From Phyto melanocephala (Eukaryota > Arthropoda > Insecta > Diptera > Rhinophoridae), in contig OW799237.1 of the NCBI GenBank assembly GCA_941918925.1, positions 71,789,626 to 71,853,625 of the forward strand: a stretch of DNA of 64,000 nucleotides. Reading direction: 5' to 3'. This document shows positions 22,124 through 33,180 of this stretch, in pieces. Below the pieces are notes generated by a model. The model saw only the letters and a program-made list of their open reading frames with translations, was not told where the DNA came from and made no database searches. Position 1 is the stretch's first letter. Every line of letters begins with the position of its first letter. The position numbers and the translations under genes were made by a program.

Positions 22124-22902
22124 GATTCACATAACTAATAACAACACAGTGATGACAATACAGGTTTATAGAAAAATAACATTTAAGCGTGTATTGAGAA
22201 ATTTTGCGCTTAATAAAAAATAAATATTAGAGCACAGTTTATTTTTTAAAAGTCTTATTCTTACTTGCACAAGTTTTGATGTTTTTTAGAAGTTAGTTAA
22301 AAATGAGTTAGACAAAAGTTATTTAATTTTTAGTCAGTTCGCTTAATTCCGACAGCGTAGTTTTGTGGCACCGTGTACAATCTAAAATTGTATACAAACT
22401 TCGTAAAACTTTCATAAAAATCGAAAGAACCTAGAAGTTACTTTTTTGCATATCCATATGATCCTAAGTCCGTTTTTTCAAACTGATTATGTTAAGACAC
22501 TTATGGAATACTTATATCTTTGCTATTACGTTCCATGTGTAAATTTTTGTATATGTTGTAGTTAGCAGAAAATTTTTTATGCATATATGTATACATTAGG
22601 AGTATAACCAATTTTTTCGCATTGTACCACGAGGTGGCCAATGATGTTTTATTAATTAGAAACATCTTGGGTTATTTTACACAAAAACACTTCACGCACT
22701 AAATTAATTTTTTAAATCAATACATTTTTTAACATATTATTTTCATTCATATTATATAACAAGTTATTTAAATTCATATACGATGACTTTTTTTATTAAG
22801 AAAAAACAACAATATTAGAGGATCCTTTAATTATTATTGTTGGATAAAAAGTTTAAGTTTAAATTATGTTTAGGATCTACATACATATATCCTGTACATA
22901 TA
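22124..22902. other. Intronic sequence, nothing recognised
   Basis: AT-rich spacer between the hAT element and the DD37E element. Confidence 0.4.
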
Positions 22903-24146
22903 AGGGGTGTCTCGCAATGCTTTTTTACATTTTAAAATGTCTGCCAAATCTAGTTTTTTTCAAACAAAAAACACATTTTATTGGCGTTATGGAGAAAAAT
23001 TTCAAAAAAAAAATGCAAAAAACCAAAGTTTCAAATTTTATTTTCTTTTGCAAAATTTCGCACTTTTCTCTTTATGCTTTGCATTAAACGTTGGACACAC
23101 GTTTTACCGAAGTGTTTGATAGCTTTTTTCCAAATAAATATAAATTTTTTACATTTGCTGAAGCTTTGAACTTTGTTCTTAGGTACTGCTTAATTATAGC
23201 CCAATAGCGTTCAATAGGCTTTAGCTCTGGACAATTAGGTGGATTCATGTTTTTCGGTACAAAATTTATTTTGTTGGCCTCATACGACTCAAGGACGTCT
23301 TTGCTGTAGTGGCAGCTTGCCAAGTCGGGCCAAAACAGTGGAGGTATATTGTGGCTTCTGTATAATGGCAATACAGCCTTTTTCAGGCACTCATTAATAT
23401 AAAATTGGCTGTTCATTGTACGATTCACAATTATTGCCTTTGAAGTTTTCCCACATGTACATATTGCTTGTCATATCATATATTTTTTGGCGAATTTTGA
23501 AATCTTTTTATACTTAAATTTATCGGAAACATTAGCTCTTTTATTAGAAACATAAAAACCCGGAACAGGAAGCTCTGAATTGTCAGCCTTACAATAGGTT
23601 TCATCGTCCATTAAAATTATTTAATTTGTGACGTAGCAACTGTCTGGCTTTTATTCTTGCCGTTTTTGTTCCTTTTTCGTTTAGGTTTGGAGCTTTCTTG
23701 ACTTTGAATGTTCTTAAATTTTCTTTTTTCTTTATTCGTTCTACAAGCGACTTCGAAATATTTAGTTTTCGTGCGATATCGCGAATGGAAATGTTTGGAT
23801 TTTGCTTCCAAAGTGCCTTCACCACGAGGCCCTCCACCTTTCTTGTGCTTAATAGACAAGTCTTTTTTGAATTTAAAAATAACGTAACGGGCAGTCTGCC
23901 TGGATACTTTTGCAACTTCAGCGTAAGAAAGTTGTTTATTTTCATTATAAATATCAACAATATTTTTTCTCACTTTTTCTCTATTTGACAACATTTTAAT
24001 TACGGATTATATAATTTGAATAAACTTATTAACAAAGTATTGTTGACACTTATAACTATCACAGAGTGGAACAAAAAAATTAATAAAATAATAATTGTTT
24101 GCGTAGCGCCCTGTAAAAAATGTAAAAAGCATTTCGAGACACCCCT
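22903..24146 (-). mobile_element. Tc1-like DD37E transposon
   Basis: TIRs AGGGGTGTCTCG..AATGCTTTTT at both ends are flanked by TA/TA; length is 1244 bp. The minus strand encodes one transposase broken by frameshifts and a nonsense codon (next entry). Confidence 0.9.
23040..23994 (-). pseudogene. DD37E transposase, frameshifted, catalytic triad still visible
   Basis: It starts MLSNREKVRKNIVDIYNENK; the N-terminal helix-turn-helix continues SYAEVAKVSRQTARYVIFK. A frameshift near 23835 leads to VVKALWKQNPNISIRDIARK (second helix-turn-helix), another near 23625 to LMDDETYCKADNS (first Asp). A TGA replaces the Trp expected after KKYMI, followed by QAICTCGKTSKAI, FWPDLASCHYSKDV (second Asp) and PPNCPELKPIERYW (final Glu, 37 residues later). 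The order and triad define the DD37E group of Tc1-mariner transposases. The catalytic residues survive although the frame does not. Confidence 0.88.
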
Positions 24147-24908
24147 TATTGCACGTTCTGCATAAATATTTCTTCTTTGCTGAGTTTTGATTATTGAATC
24201 ATCTTGTAAATAATGTTTAAAACAGTTTTTCTTGGCGATTTTGAATCTTGCTAATGACTGATTTAAATGTTGAAAGTTATCTTTATAAAGTTCTCTTTTT
24301 GTTTTCCATGTCTTTTTAATTAATTTCAACGCCATCCTTTTATTGCATACAAATTTAAAACTTCATTGCTGATTTTTGTTGGACGCCAACAAAAAAGTAA
24401 AAGCGTCATCCTTCATTGTTTTCAATGGCCTATTCCACTGCAACATGTCAATGTTGATGTTTTAAAAAAATTTTAGAAAGTTATCGCCTTAATGCACATT
24501 CATTATTCCTTATACACATGAACACCAAACAACAAAATAAAAAAAAATAAAAGTAATGCTTTCAAATTAGGTTACCTATTAGCATCACTGTCGAGTGCCA
24601 TCAGCAGCAGTTGCTGAGATTAATGACTTTGTTTGTTTACATTTTATAAATATTTAATATTTTAACTAGAACTTTTTAGTTCTATTTATAAAACAAACTG
24701 AATGTTGTTAAATAAAGTTTTTTGGTAAAATGATTACTAATTGAATAGTTTTAATTATCATATCAAACTAAAATAATCACCGGTTTGTGCGAAAATTATT
24801 GTAATTTTAATGGCTGGGTCAAGTAGGTAGTATAAACAAAGTTGCATCTGTTTTAATTTCAATGAACCTTTTTGTAGGTGATAACACAAGGAAGAACAAG
24901 CTAATGAA
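24147..24908. other. Intronic sequence; a minus-strand open stretch of unknown meaning
   Basis: The minus strand is open for about 64 codons from 24335 to the DD37E insertion (KLIKKTWKTKRELYKDNFQH...) and the frame continues on the other side of the element. I recognise no family; AT-rich DNA easily gives Lys/Asn-rich frames. Confidence 0.3.
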
Positions 24909-25181
24909 ATGTTTTTAATAAACATTCATAGTTTGCTTACTAATAACAGAAGGGTTCACCTTGAGGTCCGAAAATCTGATAAGTGGCAACAAAGCGTGTT
25001 TAGAAAATTTTACGATAATCGATTCAATCAGATGGTTCGGGTTCGACCAGAAGAACTTGTGAATATAATGGATTTAATAAAAGACAATGATGAATTTAAT
25101 ACAAGTCCAAAAACGGCATACATATTATTAAACACCTGGATTTTTAATTTTTACTTTTTTAAAAGCTATAAAAAAATTTAA
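24909..25181 (+). pseudogene. Possible PIF/Harbinger transposase fragment
   Basis: The frame reads KSDKWQQSVFRKFYDNRFNQ then MVRVRPEELVNIMDLIKDND EFN. This spacing resembles the segment of Harbinger transposases before the catalytic domain (RFK..FRVS..TFE.L..LI..D..F). The catalytic DDE part is absent and no termini were found. Confidence 0.45.
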
Positions 25182-25864
25182 TTAAGTGTGATATTTTAAA
25201 ACTGTGAAAAATGTTAAGTCATACTAACAGACTTATTGCACACATACATACATATATCATACATCAATGACAACGGCGCACAGTGTTGCGAAACCAGAAT
25301 TTTTTGGAAATCATATTCTACAGATTGGTCAGAATGATATCCCAAACAGAATGAGTGAAAAAAAAATTACACCGAAAAAAATTGTTGGGTCAAATTTTCA
25401 ATAAAAATCAAAAACAAAAAAAAAATTGTTCGAAAAATTTAAAAAAAATTTATTTTAATTCTTCTTTTATTTCTGATAAATACCCTATGATTAGTTTTTA
25501 AAATAAATTATAGGGTGGTCCGAACAAGAATTATAAACGTCAAATTTTCATGATTTTTCGATATATGTTGAATAACTTTGAAATTTTATATAAAACCAAA
25601 ATCTATTTCATTTGAAAGGTGGCAATAAAAGCTTTAATTTGATACCGGTTTGAAGTCAATAGCTTCAGTTTTAAGAGAGTTATGCTCATTTTTGTGGAGT
25701 GCTAGAATAGCGCGCAATAACAGATTATTTCACCCCCCAGCCAGGTAACGAAAAAAATGCAACATAAATGAAAACAGATAAGAGGATAGCATAAGCGCTC
25801 ACAATATACCAAGCAGGAAAATAAACTACCTAGACGTAAAGGCCGCATTCCACCATAAAAACAA

Positions 25865-25930
25865 AGGGGGAGAGAGAGAGAGCGAAAGAGAGAGAATAAA
25901 ATAGTAAAACAACAGAGAAAGAGAAAGGTA
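25865..25930. repeat. GA-rich simple repeat
   Basis: GGGGGAGAGAGAGAGAGCGA followed by further GAGA and GAAAGAGAAAGG motifs. Confidence 0.8.
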
Positions 25931-26005
25931 CCACCACAAGCTAAAAGAAAACACTATATAAAGACGGACACACACGCGGACTAATAAGTGACAAAAAAGA
26001 AAACA

Positions 26006-26034
26006 CTGAAGATGGCGATTAGCCGAAACCGGTC
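26006..26034 (+). ncRNA. Hammerhead-like core, possible PLE terminal remnant
   Basis: CTGAAGA (26006-26012), T, GGC-GATTA-GCC (stem II), GAA (26025-26027), palindromic ACCGGT (stem III) and C26034. The layout equals that of the three hammerheads at 1131-2050, including the single extra T and the loopless palindromic stem III. Stem I is supported only by CA/TG, so activity is doubtful. Confidence 0.4.
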
Positions 26035-28014
26035 TGAAAATAATAAAAATTTGACGTGGGATGACGGAAAGTCACCCGAAAACCAATATGATTAAATTAT
26101 TCAATAAGTGATTCCGAGAATTTCCGTTCTATTTGTATGGAATAAATACTGAGAGTGATATACTAAAATCGCTATAACTCACAGGAGGGCAGGTATGGGC
26201 AGCTGATTTTTTCACAGTTCGTTGAAAACAAATTATGTAACATTTCTGTAGTAGTTTGGAACTGGGACTCTCTGGGACTTTTTAGATATTGCTTACCTAA
26301 CCCAAATTTTAAGGAAAAATGGACCTTTAGTCGGGGTTTTGCTCTAAAAAAGGTGCATATGAAAATGTCGCAAACAACATTCCTTTTTTTTATAGAAGAT
26401 ACTTGTCCGAAGGCAGATTTTTTTCCGAATCAAAATATCTGTCACCAAAATCAAATGAGATCATTTTGAATACAGCCCTGAAATCCCCTCTTTTCGTGAA
26501 AATTTTGTATATTTGACTTCTAAAATCAATTAAAAATCAACGGGCCAACATAAAAATAAGCTTTATGTGTTTTTTGTTTACTTGGAATGTCTGTTACAAA
26601 ATTGCATCATTAAAAACACTGAAAAAAATAATCGGAAAAAAGTTACTTTTCCACTAGCCGCAACACAGTGCGGCGTGTAAATATTGTCGCCGGCTCGAAT
26701 AAAGAGTTTCAGCCATGCGGCTCAGAATTCTATTTCAAAGTTATAAACATAGAACAAAAAGTCTTAAAATTTTAGGACTTTTCTTGGAAGTTCAACAACA
26801 ATATATATATATATAATATAAAATATTAGCACATTATGACAATATGACTCGATAGCATACCGTTTAAATTCCCCTAATGTATTCATTAAAACATACATAA
26901 ATAATATTAAAGTGATATTATGAATCTTAAAATGTCGTACTAGTATAGAAAATAATTCAGCAATACTTAAGTACATCATTTACTAATATTGAGATCAATA
27001 TTTAAAATGTCTAGAGTAGGTTCAAAATTTTCATTTTTATTTCTACTTAACCTCTCCTTTGTAAAATTGCTAAATATTGTTTTAGCGGTAGCATTTTAAA
27101 ACAGTGAAATCAAAATATAAAGTTGGTAACAATCTTTTTCCTAAATTATATTTTTAACTTAGAAGTTTTTGCCAGTATACTTCTGTATCTATTTTTGTAA
27201 TCGGTTCAAATTTTTAAAAATCTTGATTGTATGTTGTCGCCGTTCATTGGTGAGTTATTGCAAATCAATTTTGTCAATAAATCACATTCAACATAAACAT
27301 TAGTTTATTGAAAATATAAAAATGTTACCAAGGCGTTCTTATTCATCAAGTAACCTTAGTTCGGAGAGAATTTTTTTGTTTATGTTTTTTTTTTATTTAA
27401 ATATTGATATTTTAAATGAAGGAGAGAAGACTGAAAGAATATTGTCTTTTATCTATGGACTATGACAGTTAAAGTTTTAAATAATGGAAGAAAAAAACAA
27501 TCACCTGGCGAATCAGGACTACCGGGTAATTAATTTGGATTTCTTTCCTGTAAATTAATAGTAATTGCTTCAACAGGTCATAAATATTTATAATAATATT
27601 TATAATAATTTATAGAGGAGCTGAGAGAGAAAGTCGTAATTCAAAACAGTTAAAAGTAAGGTAATGGGTTGTAAGTGGAGTATATGAATATTTTCGCGAA
27701 TCTTTAACATTCTGAACGAATTCAGAAGCAGATAAAATTTTCTTTTATTAATTTTACTTTGAGTAAGCGAATGTGTTAAATACTATTCCATATGGAAGTG
27801 TTCAATTATTAAAAATGTTAAATGTTAAAAATTGTTATGTCTTTTGCAATGATAACAATGCGTTTAAAAATATTAAATTGCGGTTTTGATAAAAGCAACC
27901 ATCAGAATATTATAAAATGGTGAGTTTCTACATGTGGTGAAAGTGGATGCTACAAGATTCACTTCAGATTTATTCAATATATGTTTACTTATTAATTATC
28001 AGGCTCATGAGTAA

Positions 28015-28754
28015 TCTATATATATAAAAGTGAAACTCTGTGTGTGTGTGTGTTAGCTATAGACTCAGAAACTGTAAAACCGATCGGACTCAAACTTTGG
28101 CAAGTTGTTGTACACATACCAGGGAGTGTTTATGGGTGGAAAAAAGTGGGCGCGGCCACGCCCATAAAAATTAGTTATCATTTATAGCTACTTGCACTTG
28201 ACCGATTTCTCTGAAACTTTGCACACATATTGAGCTGTCATGACTAAATAATTTTGTGATAAGAAAAGTGGGCGGGGCCACGCCCCTAAAAAAGTTTTAA
28301 TATTGAGGTACTTGCACTGAACCGATTTTTCTGAAACTTTGCACACATACTAAGCTGTCATTACTAAATAATTTCGTGATTAGAAAAGTGGGCAGTGCCA
28401 CGCCCATCAAAAATAGGTATCATTTTGAGGTACTTGCACTGGACCGATTATTCTGAAACTTTGCACACATATTGAGCTGTTATGACTTTACAATTTAGTG
28501 ATTAGAAAAGTGGGCAGGGCCACGCCCATAAAAACAATTATAATTTTGAGGTACTTGCACTGGTCCGATTCTTCTGAAACTTTGCACACATATTGAGCTG
28601 TTATGACTTTACAATTTCGTGATTAGAAAAGTGGGCAATGCCACGCCATAAAAAAAATTATAATATTTATTTTTTTGCACTTGATATTCAATTAAAATTC
28701 AGAATGCATTTCGATTCATTAAGGGGCGTAGCAACGCGCCCCGGGTTTGGCTAG
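28015..28754 (+). mobile_element. Non-autonomous Helitron, copy 1
   Basis: It begins A|TC (TCTATATATATAAAAGTGAA) and ends CTAG|T, with a GC-rich hairpin (GGGGCG..CGCCCC, 28723-28742) eight bases before CTAG: the three diagnostic Helitron features. No TSD or TIR. The interior has a (TG)n run, a conserved leader (GTTAGCTATAGACTC..AACTGTAAAACCGATCGG) and five monomers of about 120 bp, each with a quasi-palindrome of the type GGGCGGGGCCACGCCC followed by ACTTGCACTG.ACCGATT and GAAACTTTGCACACATA. Confidence 0.88.
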
Positions 28755-28796
28755 TAATATTATAAATATTGAAATTATGCACATGTTACGTCATTA

Positions 28797-29575
28797 TACC
28801 CTTCAACTGCGGTGCACAAGGGTATATATAGCTTTGTCATTCCGTTTGTAATTTCTATAATTTTCATTTCCGATCCTATAAAGTATATATTTTCTTATAA
28901 ATAGAGGAGTCGATTAAGCTCTGATCGTGTGTCCGTTTGTCCGTGTCTTGGTTGAAATCAACTTTAAGAAGCAACCATATGTTCCTCAGTTCTTTGTATG
29001 GTATCAATCTTTTGGAAATATCCGGCAATGAATCGCTATTGAAATTCAGCACAATCGCCCCATAACATTCTGAGATATGAGCAAATAAACATGACTGCCT
29101 CTGTTTTTTTCCCATATTTTTACTACCAAAATTAAATATTTTCACCCAATCGACAACCGAAAGAGTCAATATTGGTATAATCTGAAAGGACTTGATTAGC
29201 GCATTATAAGCATAATAAGCGCATAATATAATTCATGTTGGCCGCCACTACAAAATGACGGACAATATATGGGTCAAATCTGGTATTTTAAAATGTAACT
29301 TCTTGAACCCCCTCAATATTGGTACCAAATGAAAGGGCTTGACTAGTAGAATACAGTAAATTATTAAAAAATGTAAAATCCAAGATGGCGTCTAAAACAA
29401 AATGGCGGAACAAATATTTTTAACCCCATCAATATGGGTATCAAATGAGCCATAGAATGCAGTTAGTTAACTAACTGACTGGATGGCGTCGGAAATAATA
29501 AGGAAAAATGGCGTATAACATGAAATATAGGTTAAGGTATGATGTGGGATTACACAGTACAACACATGATTTGCC
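28797..29575 (+). repeat. Family A repeat with alternative 3' module
   Basis: The 5' half is typical family A (TATACCCTTCAACTG, TTTGTCATTCCGTTTGTAAT). From about 29150 the sequence is a different module with AATATTGG(T)A..AAATGAAAGGGCTTGACTAG, AATACAGTAAATTATTAAAA and repeated AAAATGGCGG, shared with 57568-58380, 59701-60593 and 32790-33180 but not with the copies at 17631, 43638 and 46298. The minus-strand frame at 28876-29169 is a shadow. Confidence 0.75.
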
Positions 29576-30339
29576 AACTCAATTCTGTTAACTGTATGTG
29601 AAATTAGACACAAAAAGAAGAATTTCTGCATCATTCGTTTTGTCTTCTTACCTGCGATTTGAAGTTAGTACTATCGTATAGGGGAATTTATCACGTTTTA
29701 GGCCCTGTTGTTTGACATAGCTCGACAACCACTAGCCCAATTTAGTTGAAATAAATTTTAAAAAATTAAGAATTACAATTCCCTTAATCTGTTCATATAT
29801 TGTTTTCCTATACAAGTAACACTTTCGAAGTTAAAAATGAATGTATGAAGGGAAAAAATTATTTTTTGCCTAAAAATTAAAATTTTTTTTTTTTTAAAAT
29901 ACATAAAAATCCAAAATGGAAAAAAGTTTCAAGTCTAGTTATTTTTTCGCAAAGTCACATAACCTATAAGCAAAATGAGACAAAGATCATAAAAATCGAT
30001 GCACGCGTTTCGCTTTTATTTTTTTTAAATTTATAAGCAAGGTTCTGTGTTTTAATATTTTCCGAAAAGAGAGTTAATTAATTTCAAAAAAAAAAAATTA
30101 CAATTTCTAAATCAACGGAAAAATGTAATATGATAAACTTTTTGGTAAAAAATGCCATTAATGCAATTGAATTTGTGGAGATTTTAAATCTTGAAAGTAA
30201 GTAAATTCTGTTTCTGTTGTGCACATTTCTGTGACATTACTTTGCACTGGTTTTTCGCTGTGCACATTTGCTTAAGTGATACAAAATGCGCTTTAATATT
30301 TTTTTGTAGTCGTGCAAAAGTTAAATTGTTTGCCATATC
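29576..30339. other. Intronic sequence, nothing recognised
   Basis: AT-rich, no termini or coding motifs recognised. Confidence 0.4.
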
Positions 30340-30480
30340 GTGTGGCTACATCTTTGTCATTCCGTTAGTAACTTGTAAAATATTCATTTCTGACCTCTTT
30401 TAGTATTTGTTGAGTCGATTGAGCGTTGTCCGTTTTTCCGTGTTGGTTGAAAATAACTTGTAGATGCTCTCACATGTTGC
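30340..30480 (+). repeat. Family A repeat fragment
   Basis: ACATCTTTGTCATTCCGTTA, ATTCATTTCTGACC, GAGTCGATTGAGCGTTGTCC and GTTGGTTGAAAATAAC follow the family A order. Confidence 0.6.
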
Positions 30481-30536
30481 ACAGACCTGTATGTGGCTCA
30501 TTAGGGACTCATGCGTAACAACTCAACATTTGCATA

Positions 30537-30556
30537 TCTATATATATAAAAGTGAA

Positions 30557-30591
<35 letters not shown>

Positions 30592-31410
30592 GCTATAGAC
30601 TCCGAAACTGTAAAACCGATCGGGCTCAAACTTTGGTAAGTTGTTGTACACATACCAGGGAGTGTTTATGGGTGAAAAAAAGTGGGCGGAGCCACGCCCA
30701 TAAAAATTAGTTATCAGTTTTAGCTACTTGCACTTGACCGATTTTTCTGAAACTTTGCACACATATCGAGCTGTCATGACTAAATAATTTCGTGATAAGA
30801 AAAGTGGGCGGGGCCACGCCCCTAAAAAAGTTTTCATTTTGAGGTACTTGCACTGGACCGATTTTTCTGAAACTTTGCACACATATTGAGCTGTCATGAC
30901 TTTATAATTTCGTGATTGAAAAAGTGGGCGGGACCACGCCCATAAAAAATTAGTTATCAGATTTAGCTACTTGCACTGGACCGAATTTTCTGAAACTTTG
31001 CAAACATACTGAGCTGTCATGACTTTACACTTTCGTCATTAGAAAAGTGGGCAGTGCCACGCCCATTAAAAAAAAGGTATCATTTTGAGGTACTTTCACT
31101 GGACCGATTTTTTTGAAACTTTGCACACATATTGAGTTGTCATGACTATACAGTTTCGTATTTAGAAAAGTGGGCAGTGCCACGCCCATAAAAAAATGTA
31201 TCATTTTGAGGTACTTACACTGGACCGATTTTTCTGCAACTTTGCACACTTATTGAGCTGTCATGACTATACAGTTTCGTAATTAGAAAAGTGGGCAGTG
31301 CCACGCTCATAAAGAAAAAGTTTTTAGCCTTGCACTTGATATTCTATTAAAATTTAGAATGCGATTAAAATTCATGAAGGGGCGTAGCAACGCGCGCCGG
31401 GATTGGCTAG
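30537..31410 (+). mobile_element. Non-autonomous Helitron, copy 2
   Basis: A|TC start, CTAG end, the same leader and 3' hairpin as copy 1 and six monomers. It is followed without any spacer by copy 3. The minus-strand frame 31025-31249 is a translation of two monomers and is not a gene. Confidence 0.88.
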
Positions 31411-32280
31411 TGTATATATATAAAAGTGAAACTCTGTGTGTGTGTGTGTGTGTTAGCTATAGACTCCGAAACTGTAAAACCGATCGGGCTCAAACTTTGG
31501 TAAGTTGTTGTACACATACCAGGGAGTGTTTATGGGTGAAAAAAAGTGGGCGGAGCCACGCCCATAAAAAATTAGTTATCAGTTTTAGCTACTTGCACAT
31601 GACCGATTTTTCTGAAACTTTGCACACATATCGAGCTGTCATGACTAAATAATTTCGTGATAAGAAAAGTGGGCGGGGCCACGCCCCTAAAAAAATTTTA
31701 ATTTTGAGGTACTTGCACTGGACCGATTTTTCTGAAACTTTGCACACATATTGAGCTGTCATGGCTTTATAATTTCGTGATTGAAAAAGTGGGCGGGGCC
31801 ACGCCCATAAAAAATTATTTATCAGTTTTAGCTACTTGCACTGGACCGAATTTTCTGAAACTTTGCAAACATACTGAGCTGTCATGACTTTACACTTTCA
31901 TCATTAGAAAAGTGGGCAGTGCCACGCCCATTAAAAAAAGGTATCATTTTGAGGTACTTGCACTGGACCGATTTTTCTGAAACTTTGCACACATATTGAG
32001 TTGTCATGACTATACAGTATCGTATTTAGAAAAGTGGGCAGTGCCACGCCCATAAAAAAAGGTATCCTTTTGAGGTTCTTACACTGGACCGATTTTTCTG
32101 AAACTTTGCACACTTATTGAGCTGTCATGACTATACAGTTTCGTAATTAGAAAAGTGAGCAGTGCCACGCTCATAAAGAAAAAGTTATAGTTTTTAGCCT
32201 TGCACTTGATATTCGATTAAAATTTAGAATGCGATTAAAATTCATGAAGGGGCGTAGCAACGCGCGCCGGGATTGGCTAG
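31411..32280 (+). mobile_element. Non-autonomous Helitron, copy 3, head-to-tail with copy 2
   Basis: It starts at the base after the CTAG of copy 2 with TGTATATATATAAAAGTG (terminal TC changed to TG), six monomers, and ends CTAG|T. It is nearly identical to copy 2 across leader, monomers and terminus, so the pair looks like a tandem Helitron array or a local duplication. Confidence 0.86.
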
Positions 32281-32789
32281 TCTTTAATAAAAAGCACATT
32301 AAAAAATTACAACAACAACAGAAATAAAAGTGTTAGCAGACCGAAGCAGCTTTAGTTGGTAAAGTCATCGAGCAAGGCTATTACTGATTCAGATATTATG
32401 AGGCGCGATGATACGAAGCATAAAATTTTCTAAAATAACGCTCATTAGTTCAGTCAATTGATAACTTTATATCCACTTAAACTTAGCAAAAGATTCATTT
32501 TATATAGACATAAGAACCAAAAGCACTTCCACAAATAATTTTTTTTTTTACTAAATTTAAGCAAAACACTTAAAAAAATACCTGAACTTAATGGTTGCAA
32601 GGTTAGATTTATTACTTTTTAAGTTTTTTTTAGTTTTCTCTTACAATATTAAATCTAAACGCGTCATTTCAAAATCACCGTTACTTATTTGACATTTATT
32701 TTATGCCTAGTGATGTAGAATTTTATACACCTTAACTTTTTTTTTAATTATTCCGTGAAATTACCGCTTTCTCTTGGCTCCTATGTGCA
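32281..32789. other. Intronic sequence, nothing recognised
   Basis: AT-rich spacer after the Helitron pair. Confidence 0.4.
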
Positions 32790-33180
32790 ACGTAGAAAAT
32801 CGATATGGGTATCAAATGAAAATGAAAAGACTAGCATTATATAATACGCTGTAAAAACACTTAAAATCCTTAATGACCGCTACTTCAAAATGGCGTATGT
32901 TACATTTATATATGGGTCAAAAATAGTATTTAGAAATGTACCTCCTTTAACCTTCTCAATAATGGTACCAAATATAAGGGCTTGTCTCTGGTCAGTTCAG
33001 TTAATTTTTAAAAAGTTCAAAATCCAAGATGGCGTACGTAACAAAATGAAGGATAAATTGTTTTCTCAACCCCATCAATATAATAGTAGAATACAGTTAA
33101 CCATATATTCGAAATTAAAAGATGGCGTATAATATTTAATCTGAAATCTGCGCTAAGATTCGATGTGGTCACCATAAAGG
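32790..33180 (+). repeat. Family A alternative 3' module, fragment
   Basis: GGGTATCAAATGAAAATGAAAAG, CTTCAAAATGGCGTATG, ATGGTACCAAATATAAGGGC and CCAAGATGGCGTACG follow the order of the module at 29150-29575. Confidence 0.6.

Larger units (their letters stand above)
25182..28014. other. Intronic sequence with unclassified repeats
   Basis: Contains a purine-rich GA tract (25865-25930), a second hammerhead-like core at 26006-26034 and an AT microsatellite near 26801-26820. No coding region is supported. 25510-25740 and 26160-26540 read like decayed repetitive DNA, but I could not find termini. Confidence 0.4.

Noticed and set aside
24147..24335. 64-codon minus-strand frame interrupted by the DD37E element
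   Set aside because: Lys/Asn-rich composition is typical of random frames in AT-rich DNA; no recognisable family.
31025..32113. Two similar minus-strand frames (MCKV.EKSVQCK...) that could look like a repeated small gene
   Set aside because: They are translations of the Helitron 120-bp monomers and contain the palindromic non-coding motif; no family resemblance.
28147..32170. Regularly spaced repeats resembling a CRISPR array
   Set aside because: Monomers are contiguous and lack unique spacers; the context is eukaryotic and the termini are those of a Helitron.
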